From Erythrobacter sp. SDW2 (GTDB taxonomy: Bacteria; Pseudomonadota; Alphaproteobacteria; Sphingomonadales; Sphingomonadaceae), in NCBI RefSeq assembly GCF_021431965.1, contig NZ_CP090370.1, positions 62,001 through 126,000 of the forward strand: 64,000 nucleotides of DNA. Direction: 5' to 3'. Position numbers and translations under genes: made by a program. Below are positions 44,322-52,044 of the stretch, in pieces (the stretch's first letter is position 1; each line of letters begins with the position of its first letter). Below the pieces are notes generated by a model that was given only the letters and a program-made list of their open reading frames with translations, searched no databases and was not told where the DNA came from.

Positions 44322-45232
44322 GCCAATTGCCACCTCCGCCCGCCATGCGCCGTCTCGGCACGAGCGATATCGAGATCAGCCCGCTCGCCTGGGGCATGTG
44401 GCGGCTGGCCGAGAATGGCCGCACCGCTGCCGAGGCCGCAAGGCTGGTCCACGCCGCGCTCGATGCCGGGATCACCCTGCTCGACACGGCCGACATCTAT
44501 GGCTTTGACGGAAAGGCCGGCTTCGGCGATGCCGAGGCACTACTGGGGGAAGTCCTGGCGGCGGAACCTGCCCTGCGCAGCAGCATGGTACTGGCGAGCA
44601 AGGGCGGGATCCTGCCCCCGCTGCCCTATGACCAGTCGGCGGAATATCTCTCGGGCGCGATCGACGCCTCGCTGCGGCGGATGCAGGTCGAGACGATCGA
44701 CCTGTACCAGATCCACCGCCCCGATATCCTGGCCCACCCGCAAGAGGTCGCGCGCACGCTCGAAGACGCGGTTGCGGCAGGCAAGATCCGCAGCATCGGT
44801 GTGTCGAACTTCACGCAGGCCCAGACCGAAGCCCTCGCCCATTTCCTCGACACCCCGCTGGTGGCGACCCAGCCCGAAATCAGCCCGCTGCGGATCGACT
44901 GCTTTGAAAACGGCGAGCTGGACCAGGCCATGCGGCTGGGCATGACCCCGCTGGCATGGTCGCCGCTGGGCGGCGGACGCTTGCTCGCGCCCGAGAGCGC
45001 GCGCGACAAGGACGTCGCCACCGAACTCGACCGGATCGCGGCAGAGCAAGGCGTCAGCCGCTCGGTCGCAGCCTATGGCTGGCTGATGGCCCATCCGGCG
45101 GGCATCGTGCCGATCATCGGCTCGCAAAGCACCGCCCGCATCGCCGAAAGCACCCAGGCGCTCGGCATGCGCTGGACACGGCAGGATTGGTACGCGGTGC
45201 TGGTCGCCGCGCGTGGTGAGAGGCTTCCCTGA
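44318..45232 (+). CDS. Aldo-keto reductase, probable 6-oxo-glucose reductase (SmoB-like)
   Basis: 304 residues, one AKR barrel. Catalytic tetrad visible: D56 and Y61 (LLDTADIYGF), K95 (LASKGG), H133 (YQIHRPD). The C-terminal IIGSQSTARIAESTQAL region fits the NADPH phosphate site. In the SMO pathway SmoB reduces 6-oxo-glucose from the monooxygenase to glucose. The gene overlaps both neighbours (LacI gene and monooxygenase gene), which supports this role; the substrate is inferred. Confidence 0.85.
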   Translation: MSQLPPPPAMRRLGTSDIEISPLAWGMWRLAENGRTAAEAARLVHAALDAGITLLDTADIYGFDGKAGFGDAEALLGEVLAAEPALRSSMVLASKGGILPPLPYDQSAEYLSGAIDASLRRMQVETIDLYQIHRPDILAHPQEVARTLEDAVAAGKIRSIGVSNFTQAQTEALAHFLDTPLVATQPEISPLRIDCFENGELDQAMRLGMTPLAWSPLGGGRLLAPESARDKDVATELDRIAAEQGVSRSVAAYGWLMAHPAGIVPIIGSQSTARIAESTQALGMRWTRQDWYAVLVAARGERLP

Positions 45233-46323
45233 TGACCGACAAGCAACAATGCGAAATCGCGTGGTTCTCCGCGCTGTGCGATGACGATTACGAATTCCTC
45301 GGCGTGCCCGACCCGCAGCTCGCCTCTAGCTGGGAGCATTGCCGCAACATCGTGCTGCGCGCCGAAGAGGGCGGGTTCGACAACATCCTGCTGCCCTCCG
45401 GCTACCAGCTCGGCGTCGACACCACGATATTCGCCGCCGCCGTCGCGCCCTATCTCAGCCGGATGAAGCTGCTGTGGGCGACCCGCATGGGCGAGGACTG
45501 GCCGCCGCAGCTGGCGCGCCGCATCGCCACGCTCGACCGCATCCTCGGCTGGAACGCCGACCAGACCGCCGGGCGCCTCAACGTCAATATCATCTCCTCC
45601 GATATGCCGGGGCAGGCGATGGAAAGCGCCCCGCGCTACCGCCGCGGGACCGAGATCATGAAGATCGTCCGCGCGCTGCTCAATGGCGAGCATCTGGATT
45701 TCGACGGCGAGTTCTACCAGCTCAAGCTCGACCCGGCGCGGATCACCACGCTCAGCGGCAGGTGCCCGCCATTCTATTTCGGCGGTCTCAGCCACGAGGC
45801 CCGCGAATGCGCGGCAGAAGCAGCCGATGTCTATCTGATGTGGCCCGACACCATGGACAAGGTGCGCGAGAACGTCGCCGACCTGACCGAACGGGCCGCG
45901 AAATACGGCCGCAAGCTCAAGTTCGGCTACCGCGCCCATGTGATCGTGCGGGAGACCGAGGAAGAGGCGCGCGCCTATGCCGACCGGCTGCTGTCGAAGC
46001 TCGACGACGCGGCAGGGCAGGCGATCCGCGAGAAGTCGCTCGATGCCAAGAACTACGGCGTCCAGCGGCAGGCCGAATTGCGCGGCGCGGCGGGCGGCGA
46101 CGGCTTTGTCGAGGACAATCTGTGGACCGGCATCGGCCGCGCACGCTCGGGCTGCGGCGCCGCGATCGTCGGCAACCCCGACCAGGTGCTGGCCAAGCTG
46201 CGCGCCTACCAGGCCGAAGGGATCGAGGCTTTCATCCTCTCCGGCTATCCGCACACCACCGAAGCAGACCTGTTCGCGCGGCATGTCTTGCCCCATATAG
46301 AGCATGGCCCGCTGAAGTTCTGA
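45232..46323 (+). CDS. FMNH2-dependent monooxygenase, probable sulfoquinovose monooxygenase (SsuD/SmoC-like)
   Basis: 363 residues, bacterial luciferase-like barrel of the alkanesulfonate monooxygenase group: EIAWFSALCDDDYEFLGVPD, GRLNVNIISSD, SAPRYRRGTEIMKIVRALL, PPFYFGGLSHEARECAAEAA DVYLMW split here for length, and the C-terminal FILSGYPHTTEADLFARHVL. Such enzymes use FMNH2 and O2 to cleave a C-S bond, giving an aldehyde and sulfite. With sulfoquinovosidase and SmoB-like neighbours the substrate is most likely sulfoquinovose. It overlaps the reductase gene by one base (TGATG). Confidence 0.87.
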   Translation: MTDKQQCEIAWFSALCDDDYEFLGVPDPQLASSWEHCRNIVLRAEEGGFDNILLPSGYQLGVDTTIFAAAVAPYLSRMKLLWATRMGEDWPPQLARRIATLDRILGWNADQTAGRLNVNIISSDMPGQAMESAPRYRRGTEIMKIVRALLNGEHLDFDGEFYQLKLDPARITTLSGRCPPFYFGGLSHEARECAAEAADVYLMWPDTMDKVRENVADLTERAAKYGRKLKFGYRAHVIVRETEEEARAYADRLLSKLDDAAGQAIREKSLDAKNYGVQRQAELRGAAGGDGFVEDNLWTGIGRARSGCGAAIVGNPDQVLAKLRAYQAEGIEAFILSGYPHTTEADLFARHVLPHIEHGPLKF

Positions 46324-46324
46324 G

Positions 46325-47821
46325 ATGACCGAAATCCCCACCCCCCTCTACGACGTCGCCGTAATCGGTGGCGGCATCAACGGCTGCGGCATTGCCCGCG
46401 ACGCCGCCGGGCGCGGGGCGAAGGTGTTGCTGCTGGAGGCGGGGGACTTGGCGCAGGGGACCTCGTCCGCCTCGTCCAAACTGATCCACGGCGGATTGCG
46501 CTATCTCGAGCACTACGAGTTTGGCCTCGTGCGCGAGTCGCTCTCAGAGCGCGAAACGCTGTGGGCCATCGCCCCGCATATCATCTGGCCGATGCGCTTC
46601 GTCCTGCCGCATGTGCAGGGCCTGCGCCCGCGTTGGCTGCTGCGACTGGGGCTGTTTCTTTACGACCACATCGGCGGGCGCAAGCTCCTGCCGGCGACCC
46701 AGAGTGTTGCCCTGCGTGGCCATCCGGCGGGCGCACCGCTCAAGCATGAGTTCGTCAACGGCTTCGTCTATTCGGACTGCTGGGCCGACGATGCCCGGCT
46801 TGTCGTCCTCAACGCGCGTGATGCCGCCGATCGCGGGGCCGAGATCCGCACCCGCTGCCGCGTGACCGGCTTTGCCCGCGAAGGCGATGTATGGCGTATC
46901 CATGCCGGGGGCGGGACCTTCCGCGCCCGCGCCATCGTCAATGCCGGCGGACCGGGCGTGCTCAAAGTGCTCGAGGCTGGCCATGTCCCGGATGCCAACC
47001 GCATGCGACTGGTACGCGGATCGCATATCGTTGTCCGCAATCTGTTCGACCACGACTACGCCTATTTCTTCCAGTTGCCCGACGGGCGCATCTTCTTCGC
47101 CATTCCCTACGAGGAAGACTTCACCCTGATCGGCACCACCGATGCCGACCACACCGGTCCGCTCGACCATGTCACCGCCAGCGCCGACGAGATCGCCTAT
47201 CTGTGCGAAGGGGCGAACCGCTTCTTCCGCCAGCAGCTCAGCCCGGAGGACGTGGTCTGGAGCTATGCCGGAGTGCGGCCGCTGATAGACGACGGTTCGG
47301 GTAAGCCCGAGGCTGCAACACGCGGATATCGGCTCGAACTGTCGGACGCAGGCGAAGGCGCTGCGTTGCTCAACATCTTCGGCGGCAAGCTGACGGTCTA
47401 TCGCCACTTGGCGCAGGAGGCGGTGGACCGGCTTGCTGCGCGGTTGCCACTGGACGACCGCTCGGGCTGGACCGCCGACGAAGCCCTGCCCGGCGGCAAT
47501 TTTACCATCGGCACGTTGGATGCCATCATCGCTGAGATCGCCGCTCGTTACCCATTCCTCGAAGGCCAAACCGTGCGCCGTATGGCCCATGCTTATGGTA
47601 CGACATCGTTCGAGATCCTCGGCGACGCGACGAGCCTCGCTGACTGCGGCCATCACTTCGGCTACGGCCTGACCGAGCGCGAGGTCGAGCATCTCACCAC
47701 CAACGAATGGGCCCGCACCGCCGACGACATCCTCTGGCGCCGGACCAAGCTGGGCCTGCGCTTCACGCCCGCCGAGGCGCGGGCGCTGGCAGAACATATC
47801 AACGAAAGGATCGCGGCATGA
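46325..47821 (+). CDS. glpD: Glycerol-3-phosphate dehydrogenase (aerobic, FAD)
   Basis: 498 residues. FAD site VAVIGGGINGCGIARDAAGR near the N-terminus, then SKLIHGGLRYLEHYEFGLVR and RGYRLELSDAGEGAALLNIF, GGKLTVYRHLAQEA as in GlpD. It oxidises glycerol-3-phosphate to dihydroxyacetone phosphate at the membrane and passes electrons to quinone. Within this operon it would use the glycerol part of sulfoquinovosyl glycerol after phosphorylation. No glycerol kinase gene is in the window. It starts one base after the monooxygenase stop. Confidence 0.9.
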   Translation: MTEIPTPLYDVAVIGGGINGCGIARDAAGRGAKVLLLEAGDLAQGTSSASSKLIHGGLRYLEHYEFGLVRESLSERETLWAIAPHIIWPMRFVLPHVQGLRPRWLLRLGLFLYDHIGGRKLLPATQSVALRGHPAGAPLKHEFVNGFVYSDCWADDARLVVLNARDAADRGAEIRTRCRVTGFAREGDVWRIHAGGGTFRARAIVNAGGPGVLKVLEAGHVPDANRMRLVRGSHIVVRNLFDHDYAYFFQLPDGRIFFAIPYEEDFTLIGTTDADHTGPLDHVTASADEIAYLCEGANRFFRQQLSPEDVVWSYAGVRPLIDDGSGKPEAATRGYRLELSDAGEGAALLNIFGGKLTVYRHLAQEAVDRLAARLPLDDRSGWTADEALPGGNFTIGTLDAIIAEIAARYPFLEGQTVRRMAHAYGTTSFEILGDATSLADCGHHFGYGLTEREVEHLTTNEWARTADDILWRRTKLGLRFTPAEARALAEHINERIAA

Positions 47822-48393
47822 CGCTCCGCATCGTCGCCATCGGCGGCACGGTCTATCCCGGCAGCACGACCGAAATGGCGCTGCGCTACGCGACCCGCCC
47901 CTCGGTCGAGGCCGGCGCCGAGGTTACCGTGTTCGGGGCCGAGTATATCGGCGCGTTGCCGCATTACCGCGGGCTCGGCCATGCCGTCGATACCGGGACC
48001 GAACTGGTCGAGGCGGTGCGGGCGGCGGACGGCATCATCATCGCTGCGCCCGGCTATCACGGGACCATCTCCGGCCTGGTCAAGAACGCACTCGACTACC
48101 TCGAGGACCTGGCCAAGGACGACCGGCCCTACCTGCACGAGCGACCGGTCGGTCTGATCGCCACCGCCTATGGCGACCAGGCGGCGATGGGCACGCTGCT
48201 GACCATGCGCGGGATCGTCCACGCGCTGCGCGGCTGGCCGACCCCGATGGGGGCGACGGTGCGCACCTACAGCGGGCTGTTTTCGCCCGAAGGCGAATGC
48301 CTGGACGACCGCGCGCGGCTGCAGTTGCAGCTGGTGGGGGAGCAGGTGATCTCCGCAGCGGGCAAGTTCGCGGCACAGGCGGGGAAGGCCTGA
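47818..48393 (+). CDS. NAD(P)H-dependent FMN reductase (SsuE-type)
   Basis: 191 residues, flavodoxin-like fold: RIVAIGGTVYPGSTTEMALR (FMN phosphate loop) and IIAAPGYHGTISGLVKNALD YLEDL region typical of the SsuE/ArsH/NAD(P)H:FMN reductases. It should supply FMNH2 to the monooxygenase two genes upstream. Coupled by ATGA to glpD and by TGATG to the RibB-like gene. Confidence 0.87.
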   Translation: MTLRIVAIGGTVYPGSTTEMALRYATRPSVEAGAEVTVFGAEYIGALPHYRGLGHAVDTGTELVEAVRAADGIIIAAPGYHGTISGLVKNALDYLEDLAKDDRPYLHERPVGLIATAYGDQAAMGTLLTMRGIVHALRGWPTPMGATVRTYSGLFSPEGECLDDRARLQLQLVGEQVISAAGKFAAQAGKA

Positions 48394-48989
48394 TGACCAG
48401 AGTCGACCAATCGCTCGAACCTGCTCTGGAAGCGCTGAAACGTGGCGGGATCGTCGTCCTCACCGGCGACCGGCTGCGCGGCGGCGATATCGATTTCTGC
48501 ACCCCCGCCAGCATGGTCACGCCCGAAAAGATCAACTTCATGGCGACCCACGGCCGCGGCCTGATCTGTCTGACGCTGACCAGCGAGGCGGCCATGGGGC
48601 TGGGCATCTCGCTGATGAACCCGACCTCCGAACGCCAGACCGAGCGGCCCTTCGGCAACTCGATCGAGGCCGCCGAAGGCGTCACCACCGGAATCTCAGC
48701 CGCCGACCGGGCGCATACCATCCTTGTCGCCGTGGCCGACGGAGCGCGGGCCGATCACCTTGTCTCCCCCGGCCATGTCTTCCCGCTCATCGCCCGCAGC
48801 GGCGGCGTGGCGGAGCGCATGTCGGCGGTCGAAGGCTCGATCGACCTGTGCCGCCGCGCCGACGTGGGCGAAGCCGCCGTGATCTGCTCCATCATGCGCG
48901 ACGACGGCGAAATGGCCCGGATCGACGACATCGCCGATCTGGTCGCAGAGCACGGGCTGGCCGTGGCCGATATCAGCCTGCTGGCCTGA
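48393..48989 (+). CDS. RibB-like protein (DHBP synthase family) with altered active site
   Basis: 198 residues. Family blocks are clear: THGRGLICLTL, EAAEGVTTGISAADRAHTIL, SPGHVFPLIARSGGV, SIMRDDGEMARIDDI. However, the acidic loop that in RibB reads DDEDRENEGD here reads LTGDRLRGGD, losing both glutamates, and the later GHTEA motif reads SAVEG. It may therefore not make 3,4-dihydroxy-2-butanone 4-phosphate. Last gene of the sulfoquinovose operon. A flavin-precursor role for FMN supply is attractive, but the residue losses point to a changed reaction; unknown. Confidence 0.8.
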   Translation: MTRVDQSLEPALEALKRGGIVVLTGDRLRGGDIDFCTPASMVTPEKINFMATHGRGLICLTLTSEAAMGLGISLMNPTSERQTERPFGNSIEAAEGVTTGISAADRAHTILVAVADGARADHLVSPGHVFPLIARSGGVAERMSAVEGSIDLCRRADVGEAAVICSIMRDDGEMARIDDIADLVAEHGLAVADISLLA

Positions 48990-49078
48990 ATTTTAAGGAG
49001 ACCCAGCGCGGCTTGACGCCGGTCTATGGATCGTTGAAACCGCTATTACACTTCGACAAGCGAGGCTTGAAACTGAGC

Positions 49079-49930
49079 ATGGCAGACGAAGATTGGGATG
49101 ATACTGAAAACGATCTGATCGTCGCTGACTACTTCGCCATGCTAACCGACGAATTGGCTGGTCGCCGCTACAACAAGTCGGAGCACCGGAGGAATCTCCT
49201 TGAGCTCCTGCCAAAGCGCAACAACTCCGCAATTGAGTTTAAACACCGCAACATCAGTGCAGCGATGGATTTCCTCGGCCAGCAAAGGATCGACGGCTAC
49301 AAGTCGCTTTACAGCTACCAAGGTTCCTTGGTCGACGCGGTGATCCGTTGGCTGGATGCCAACCCAGAATGGACGGCAACCAATCATACTGAGGCGGTGG
49401 ATGAGGTCGGAAATTCGCTGAAGGACGGTACGGACGCAGTTCTCTGGATCGGTCCCGCACCGACTTACTCAAACGAACCGCCGCCGGTTGATCCAAAATT
49501 TGCAGCAGCTGTCGCAAAGAAATACGACGTCGCCCAACGCGACGCCCGCAATCGCGCTCTGGGCAAGGCAGGCGAAGAACGAGTCTTGCTTCACGAAAAA
49601 ACTGTTCTGCAGAACTCCCACAGGAGCGACCTCGCCGACAAAGTACGCTGGACCGCGATGGAGGAGGGCGATGGTGCCGGCTTTGATATCTTCAGCTTCG
49701 AACCCGATGGGCGGGAACGACTGATCGAAGTCAAGACGACGAATGGTTGGGACAGAACGCCGTTTCACATAACGCGAAATGAGATTGCTGTTGCTGAAGC
49801 CAATCGCGACACTTGGCACCTCGTTCGCTTGTGGAACTTCTCGCGCAAGCCGCGAGCTTTTTCGATCTGTCCTCCACTCGACGCCCATGTGTTGCTGACC
49901 GCAACGAGTTTCCTCGCGTCCCTCCATTGA
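49079..49930 (+). CDS. DUF3883 protein with PD-(D/E)xK nuclease-like motif
   Basis: 283 residues from MADEDWDDTENDLIVADYFA. The N-terminal half is a small helical region (~10-110); the C-terminal half matches the DUF3883 pattern, with GKAGEERVLLHE, GFDIFSFEPD (D203) and LIEVKTTNG (E217, K219), which reads as a PD-(D/E)xK nuclease core. The C-terminal WHLVRLWNFSRKPRAF follows. Base composition is lower in GC than its neighbours, suggesting transfer. It stands alone, 89 bases after the RibB-like gene. A TTG further upstream, after AAGGAG, is a possible alternative start. Confidence 0.75.
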   Translation: MADEDWDDTENDLIVADYFAMLTDELAGRRYNKSEHRRNLLELLPKRNNSAIEFKHRNISAAMDFLGQQRIDGYKSLYSYQGSLVDAVIRWLDANPEWTATNHTEAVDEVGNSLKDGTDAVLWIGPAPTYSNEPPPVDPKFAAAVAKKYDVAQRDARNRALGKAGEERVLLHEKTVLQNSHRSDLADKVRWTAMEEGDGAGFDIFSFEPDGRERLIEVKTTNGWDRTPFHITRNEIAVAEANRDTWHLVRLWNFSRKPRAFSICPPLDAHVLLTATSFLASLH

Positions 49931-50360
49931 TCGAGAATGACATCCCCCCTCTTTTGGCACTTTTATCGCAGCGGATTGACTGAAATTGCGTGACACACTT
50001 TGGGATGGGTGCTGCTCGCAAATGGGCGGCTCAGGCCTGCTTGCTACCCAGCTCGGGTTGTCCCGGTACGGAAAAATGGTGCCAGAAGAGGCATCACATT
50101 CAGCATCTTTTTGCGCGTCTTTTCAGATGCTTAAAAAATTCGGCTTGGCCAAAAAGCCCTCAAAAGGCCCGCAAATCCCAGCTAATGCATTGGTTCGATG
50201 CCTTTTTCAGGACTCGACACCAACACTTTTCCTGTCTTAGCATCGCCAACACAAGTCCGCAAAAGCAGTCAGCGGACCATCTCCGCACAGCCATCCCATC
50301 GGGTTTTTATCCCGCAAATTCGCGTTTTCGCGAATTGTGGGATAAATCTGCTTAGAGCCA
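49931..50360. other. 430-base stretch without a convincing gene
   Basis: Lower in GC than the flanks. Open frames of 84 and 121 codons on the plus strand overlap each other, have no ribosome site and a residue make-up unlike proteins, so I do not call them. The stretch ends in the inverted repeat at 50308-50344 and separates the sulfoquinovose and copper regions, as an insertion scar would. Confidence 0.6.
50308..50344. repeat. Strong imperfect inverted repeat
   Basis: Arms of about 16-17 bases (TATCCCGCAAATTCGCG and its complement with one mismatch and one missing base) around TTTT. It may be a terminator of the leftward copper operon (it lies 16 bases past the DUF305 gene stop), or a recombination site. 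The inner AATTCGCG/CGCGAATT is perfect. Confidence 0.6.
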
Positions 50361-50972
50361 TTATTCGCCCACCGTGACCTCGTCGCGCACCGCCGGACTG
50401 ATACGACGTTCGACCGCCTTTTCGGCTTCCTGCAGCAGCTCCGGTGTCAGCTCCGTCGTACGTGCAGGAAGAGGCGTACCATCGCCCATTTCGCCATTGG
50501 TCTCAATGTCTTCGATCAGCATCTTCATCTCGGCGATTTCCTTGACCTGCGCTTCGATGATGGAGTCTGCAAGTTTGCGAACACGCGGGTCGGTGATCTC
50601 AGCCCGCGCGCTCGTCATGATTGCGATCGAGTGATGCGGGATCATCGCTGCCATATATTCTTCATCGTTGACGGTCGCTTGGCTGCGAACCAACCAGAGC
50701 GCCACTGCGAAGGTCAGACTACCGACGCCCAGGATGATGAAGTTCTTGGTCTTATCCTTGTACATGCCCCACATGAAGAGCAGCATGACGATCATCATCA
50801 TGCCGCCCATGACGAAGGTCATCCAGAAGCGCGTTTCGCTCCAGAACACGTGATCGATTTCGTACGTGTTGAGATACATCAAACCGAACATGATCGCGGT
50901 CGACGTCGCCACCATCGCCATGAAGCGCCAGTAGTTGCCCCCATCGCCGTGATGTTGCTTATGCTCAGTCAT
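50361..50972 (-). CDS. DUF305 membrane protein of the copper island
   Basis: 203 residues: His-rich start (MTEHKQHHGDGGNYWRFMAM), three membrane segments (~15-33, 50-69, 77-95) and a DUF305 domain with MAAMIPHHSIAIMTSARAEI, the His/Met pattern that binds copper in related proteins. Often found with CopA/CopB genes. Three bases separate it from the channel gene; it is the last gene of the operon. Confidence 0.82.
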   Translation of the reverse strand: MTEHKQHHGDGGNYWRFMAMVATSTAIMFGLMYLNTYEIDHVFWSETRFWMTFVMGGMMMIVMLLFMWGMYKDKTKNFIILGVGSLTFAVALWLVRSQATVNDEEYMAAMIPHHSIAIMTSARAEITDPRVRKLADSIIEAQVKEIAEMKMLIEDIETNGEMGDGTPLPARTTELTPELLQEAEKAVERRISPAVRDEVTVGE

Positions 50973-50975
50973 CGA

Positions 50976-51485
50976 TCATTTCTCCTGTTTCGCCATTGTC
51001 TGGAAAACGAATTGCGCCGTGCAGCTGATCAGAAGGAAGCCGGTTAGGGATTCGATCCCTGCAAGCGCGCGTAGGTGCCCGGTCGGATAGATGTCTCCGA
51101 GTCCGAGCGTGGTGATATTGATGAGCGAGAAGTAGTATAGGGCCATGGCGCTCATAACGGGCCCTTTCTCGAAACCGCCGAGCCCGAGACCGGCTGCACC
51201 GGCAAACCCAACAGCAAAAAGGCCCGTGACGATCAGGTGACTGACGAGAACGATGAGATACGCGAGGCCCAAGTTCAAAGAGCCGGGCGCGCTTGTCGCA
51301 ACTGCGCGCTTCGCCAAGTGGATCATGCCGATGTGCATCCACAAGGCCGCGATTAACAGAATTACGCCTATTAGCAGGGCAATTGATATGGCTGCTTCTC
51401 CATCTCCGTTTGCTGTTTTTAACGGGACGCGAAACCGTTTCGTTCCCAGAGAGGAAACGCTGCGCCTGAACGGTGAAGGTCTCAA
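50976..51485 (-). CDS. K+ channel-like two-TM membrane protein
   Basis: About 169 residues from a TTG at 51485, though the N-terminal 30 residues are basic and atypical, so the true start may lie near ISIALLIGVILLIAALW. Membrane segments at about 33-50 and 75-98, a pore-like loop INITTLGLGDIYPTG (TxGxGD selectivity-filter pattern) and a last helix. Ion-channel (Ion_trans_2-like) family; partner ion unknown. Co-directional with DUF305. Confidence 0.68.
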   Translation of the reverse strand: MRPSPFRRSVSSLGTKRFRVPLKTANGDGEAAISIALLIGVILLIAALWMHIGMIHLAKRAVATSAPGSLNLGLAYLIVLVSHLIVTGLFAVGFAGAAGLGLGGFEKGPVMSAMALYYFSLINITTLGLGDIYPTGHLRALAGIESLTGFLLISCTAQFVFQTMAKQEK

Positions 51486-51564
51486 GGTGCCCCGATCAAT
51501 GCCTTGCCCGCCAGGATAAGTCGATGTTGTATAATGGAAATTCGTAGGGCAGCTTAATGGGTGT

Positions 51565-52026
51565 TCAAGCCATTCGTCTCGCCAAGCCCAGCGACGCCAG
51601 TGGGACGAATACCCACATGGCGAGAGGCACTACCCCAATGCCGAACAGTGTCGGCATTGATTGGGAATAGCTCCAACCCCAGTCGCTCCGCAGCGCCATC
51701 CACTCGATCGCAGCGGTTGCGGCCAGTCCAACACCCAGGAATATCCCCACGGGCGGCGAACTCAGACGTTCGTGCCAGAGACCGCCGCCGGTTAGGCGAT
51801 CAGCGATCCATGCCGCACCAACCATGATGCCCGCATCGCCAAGAGACGCGAGCGCACAGCTCTTCGTTACTGCCCAGGCTGTCATGCCATCCATCACGTA
51901 GAACGGCATCTGGAGCATTTCCCAGAGGAAGGCGACGAGGAAGCCCTGAACGGCCAGCCACACTTCGGGATGGCTTTCGGCCTGCTCGCCATTTTCTCCA
52001 GAACCCGAAATGACCTTTACCTCCAT
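51565..52026 (-). CDS. Membrane protein of unknown function
   Basis: 153 residues, four hydrophobic segments (~22-45, 62-78, 92-112, 122-145). LWEMLQMPFYVMDGM and the paired tryptophans SDWGWSYSQSMPTL are notable. No family recognised by me. It lies between the permease (18-base gap) and the channel in the same direction, so it probably belongs to the metal-stress operon. Confidence 0.7.
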   Translation of the reverse strand: MEVKVISGSGENGEQAESHPEVWLAVQGFLVAFLWEMLQMPFYVMDGMTAWAVTKSCALASLGDAGIMVGAAWIADRLTGGGLWHERLSSPPVGIFLGVGLAATAAIEWMALRSDWGWSYSQSMPTLFGIGVVPLAMWVFVPLASLGLARRMA

Positions 52027-52044
52027 GACCCGAAGATGGCGCCG

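Noticed and set aside
48393-48989. Plain riboflavin-synthesis ribB annotation
   Set aside because: Key catalytic acidic residues are missing, so the symbol was withheld.
49990-50355. 121-codon plus-strand open frame in the gene-free stretch
   Set aside because: No ribosome site, overlaps another open frame, protein-unlike composition, and runs into the inverted repeat. Could be a decayed gene but nothing supports it.
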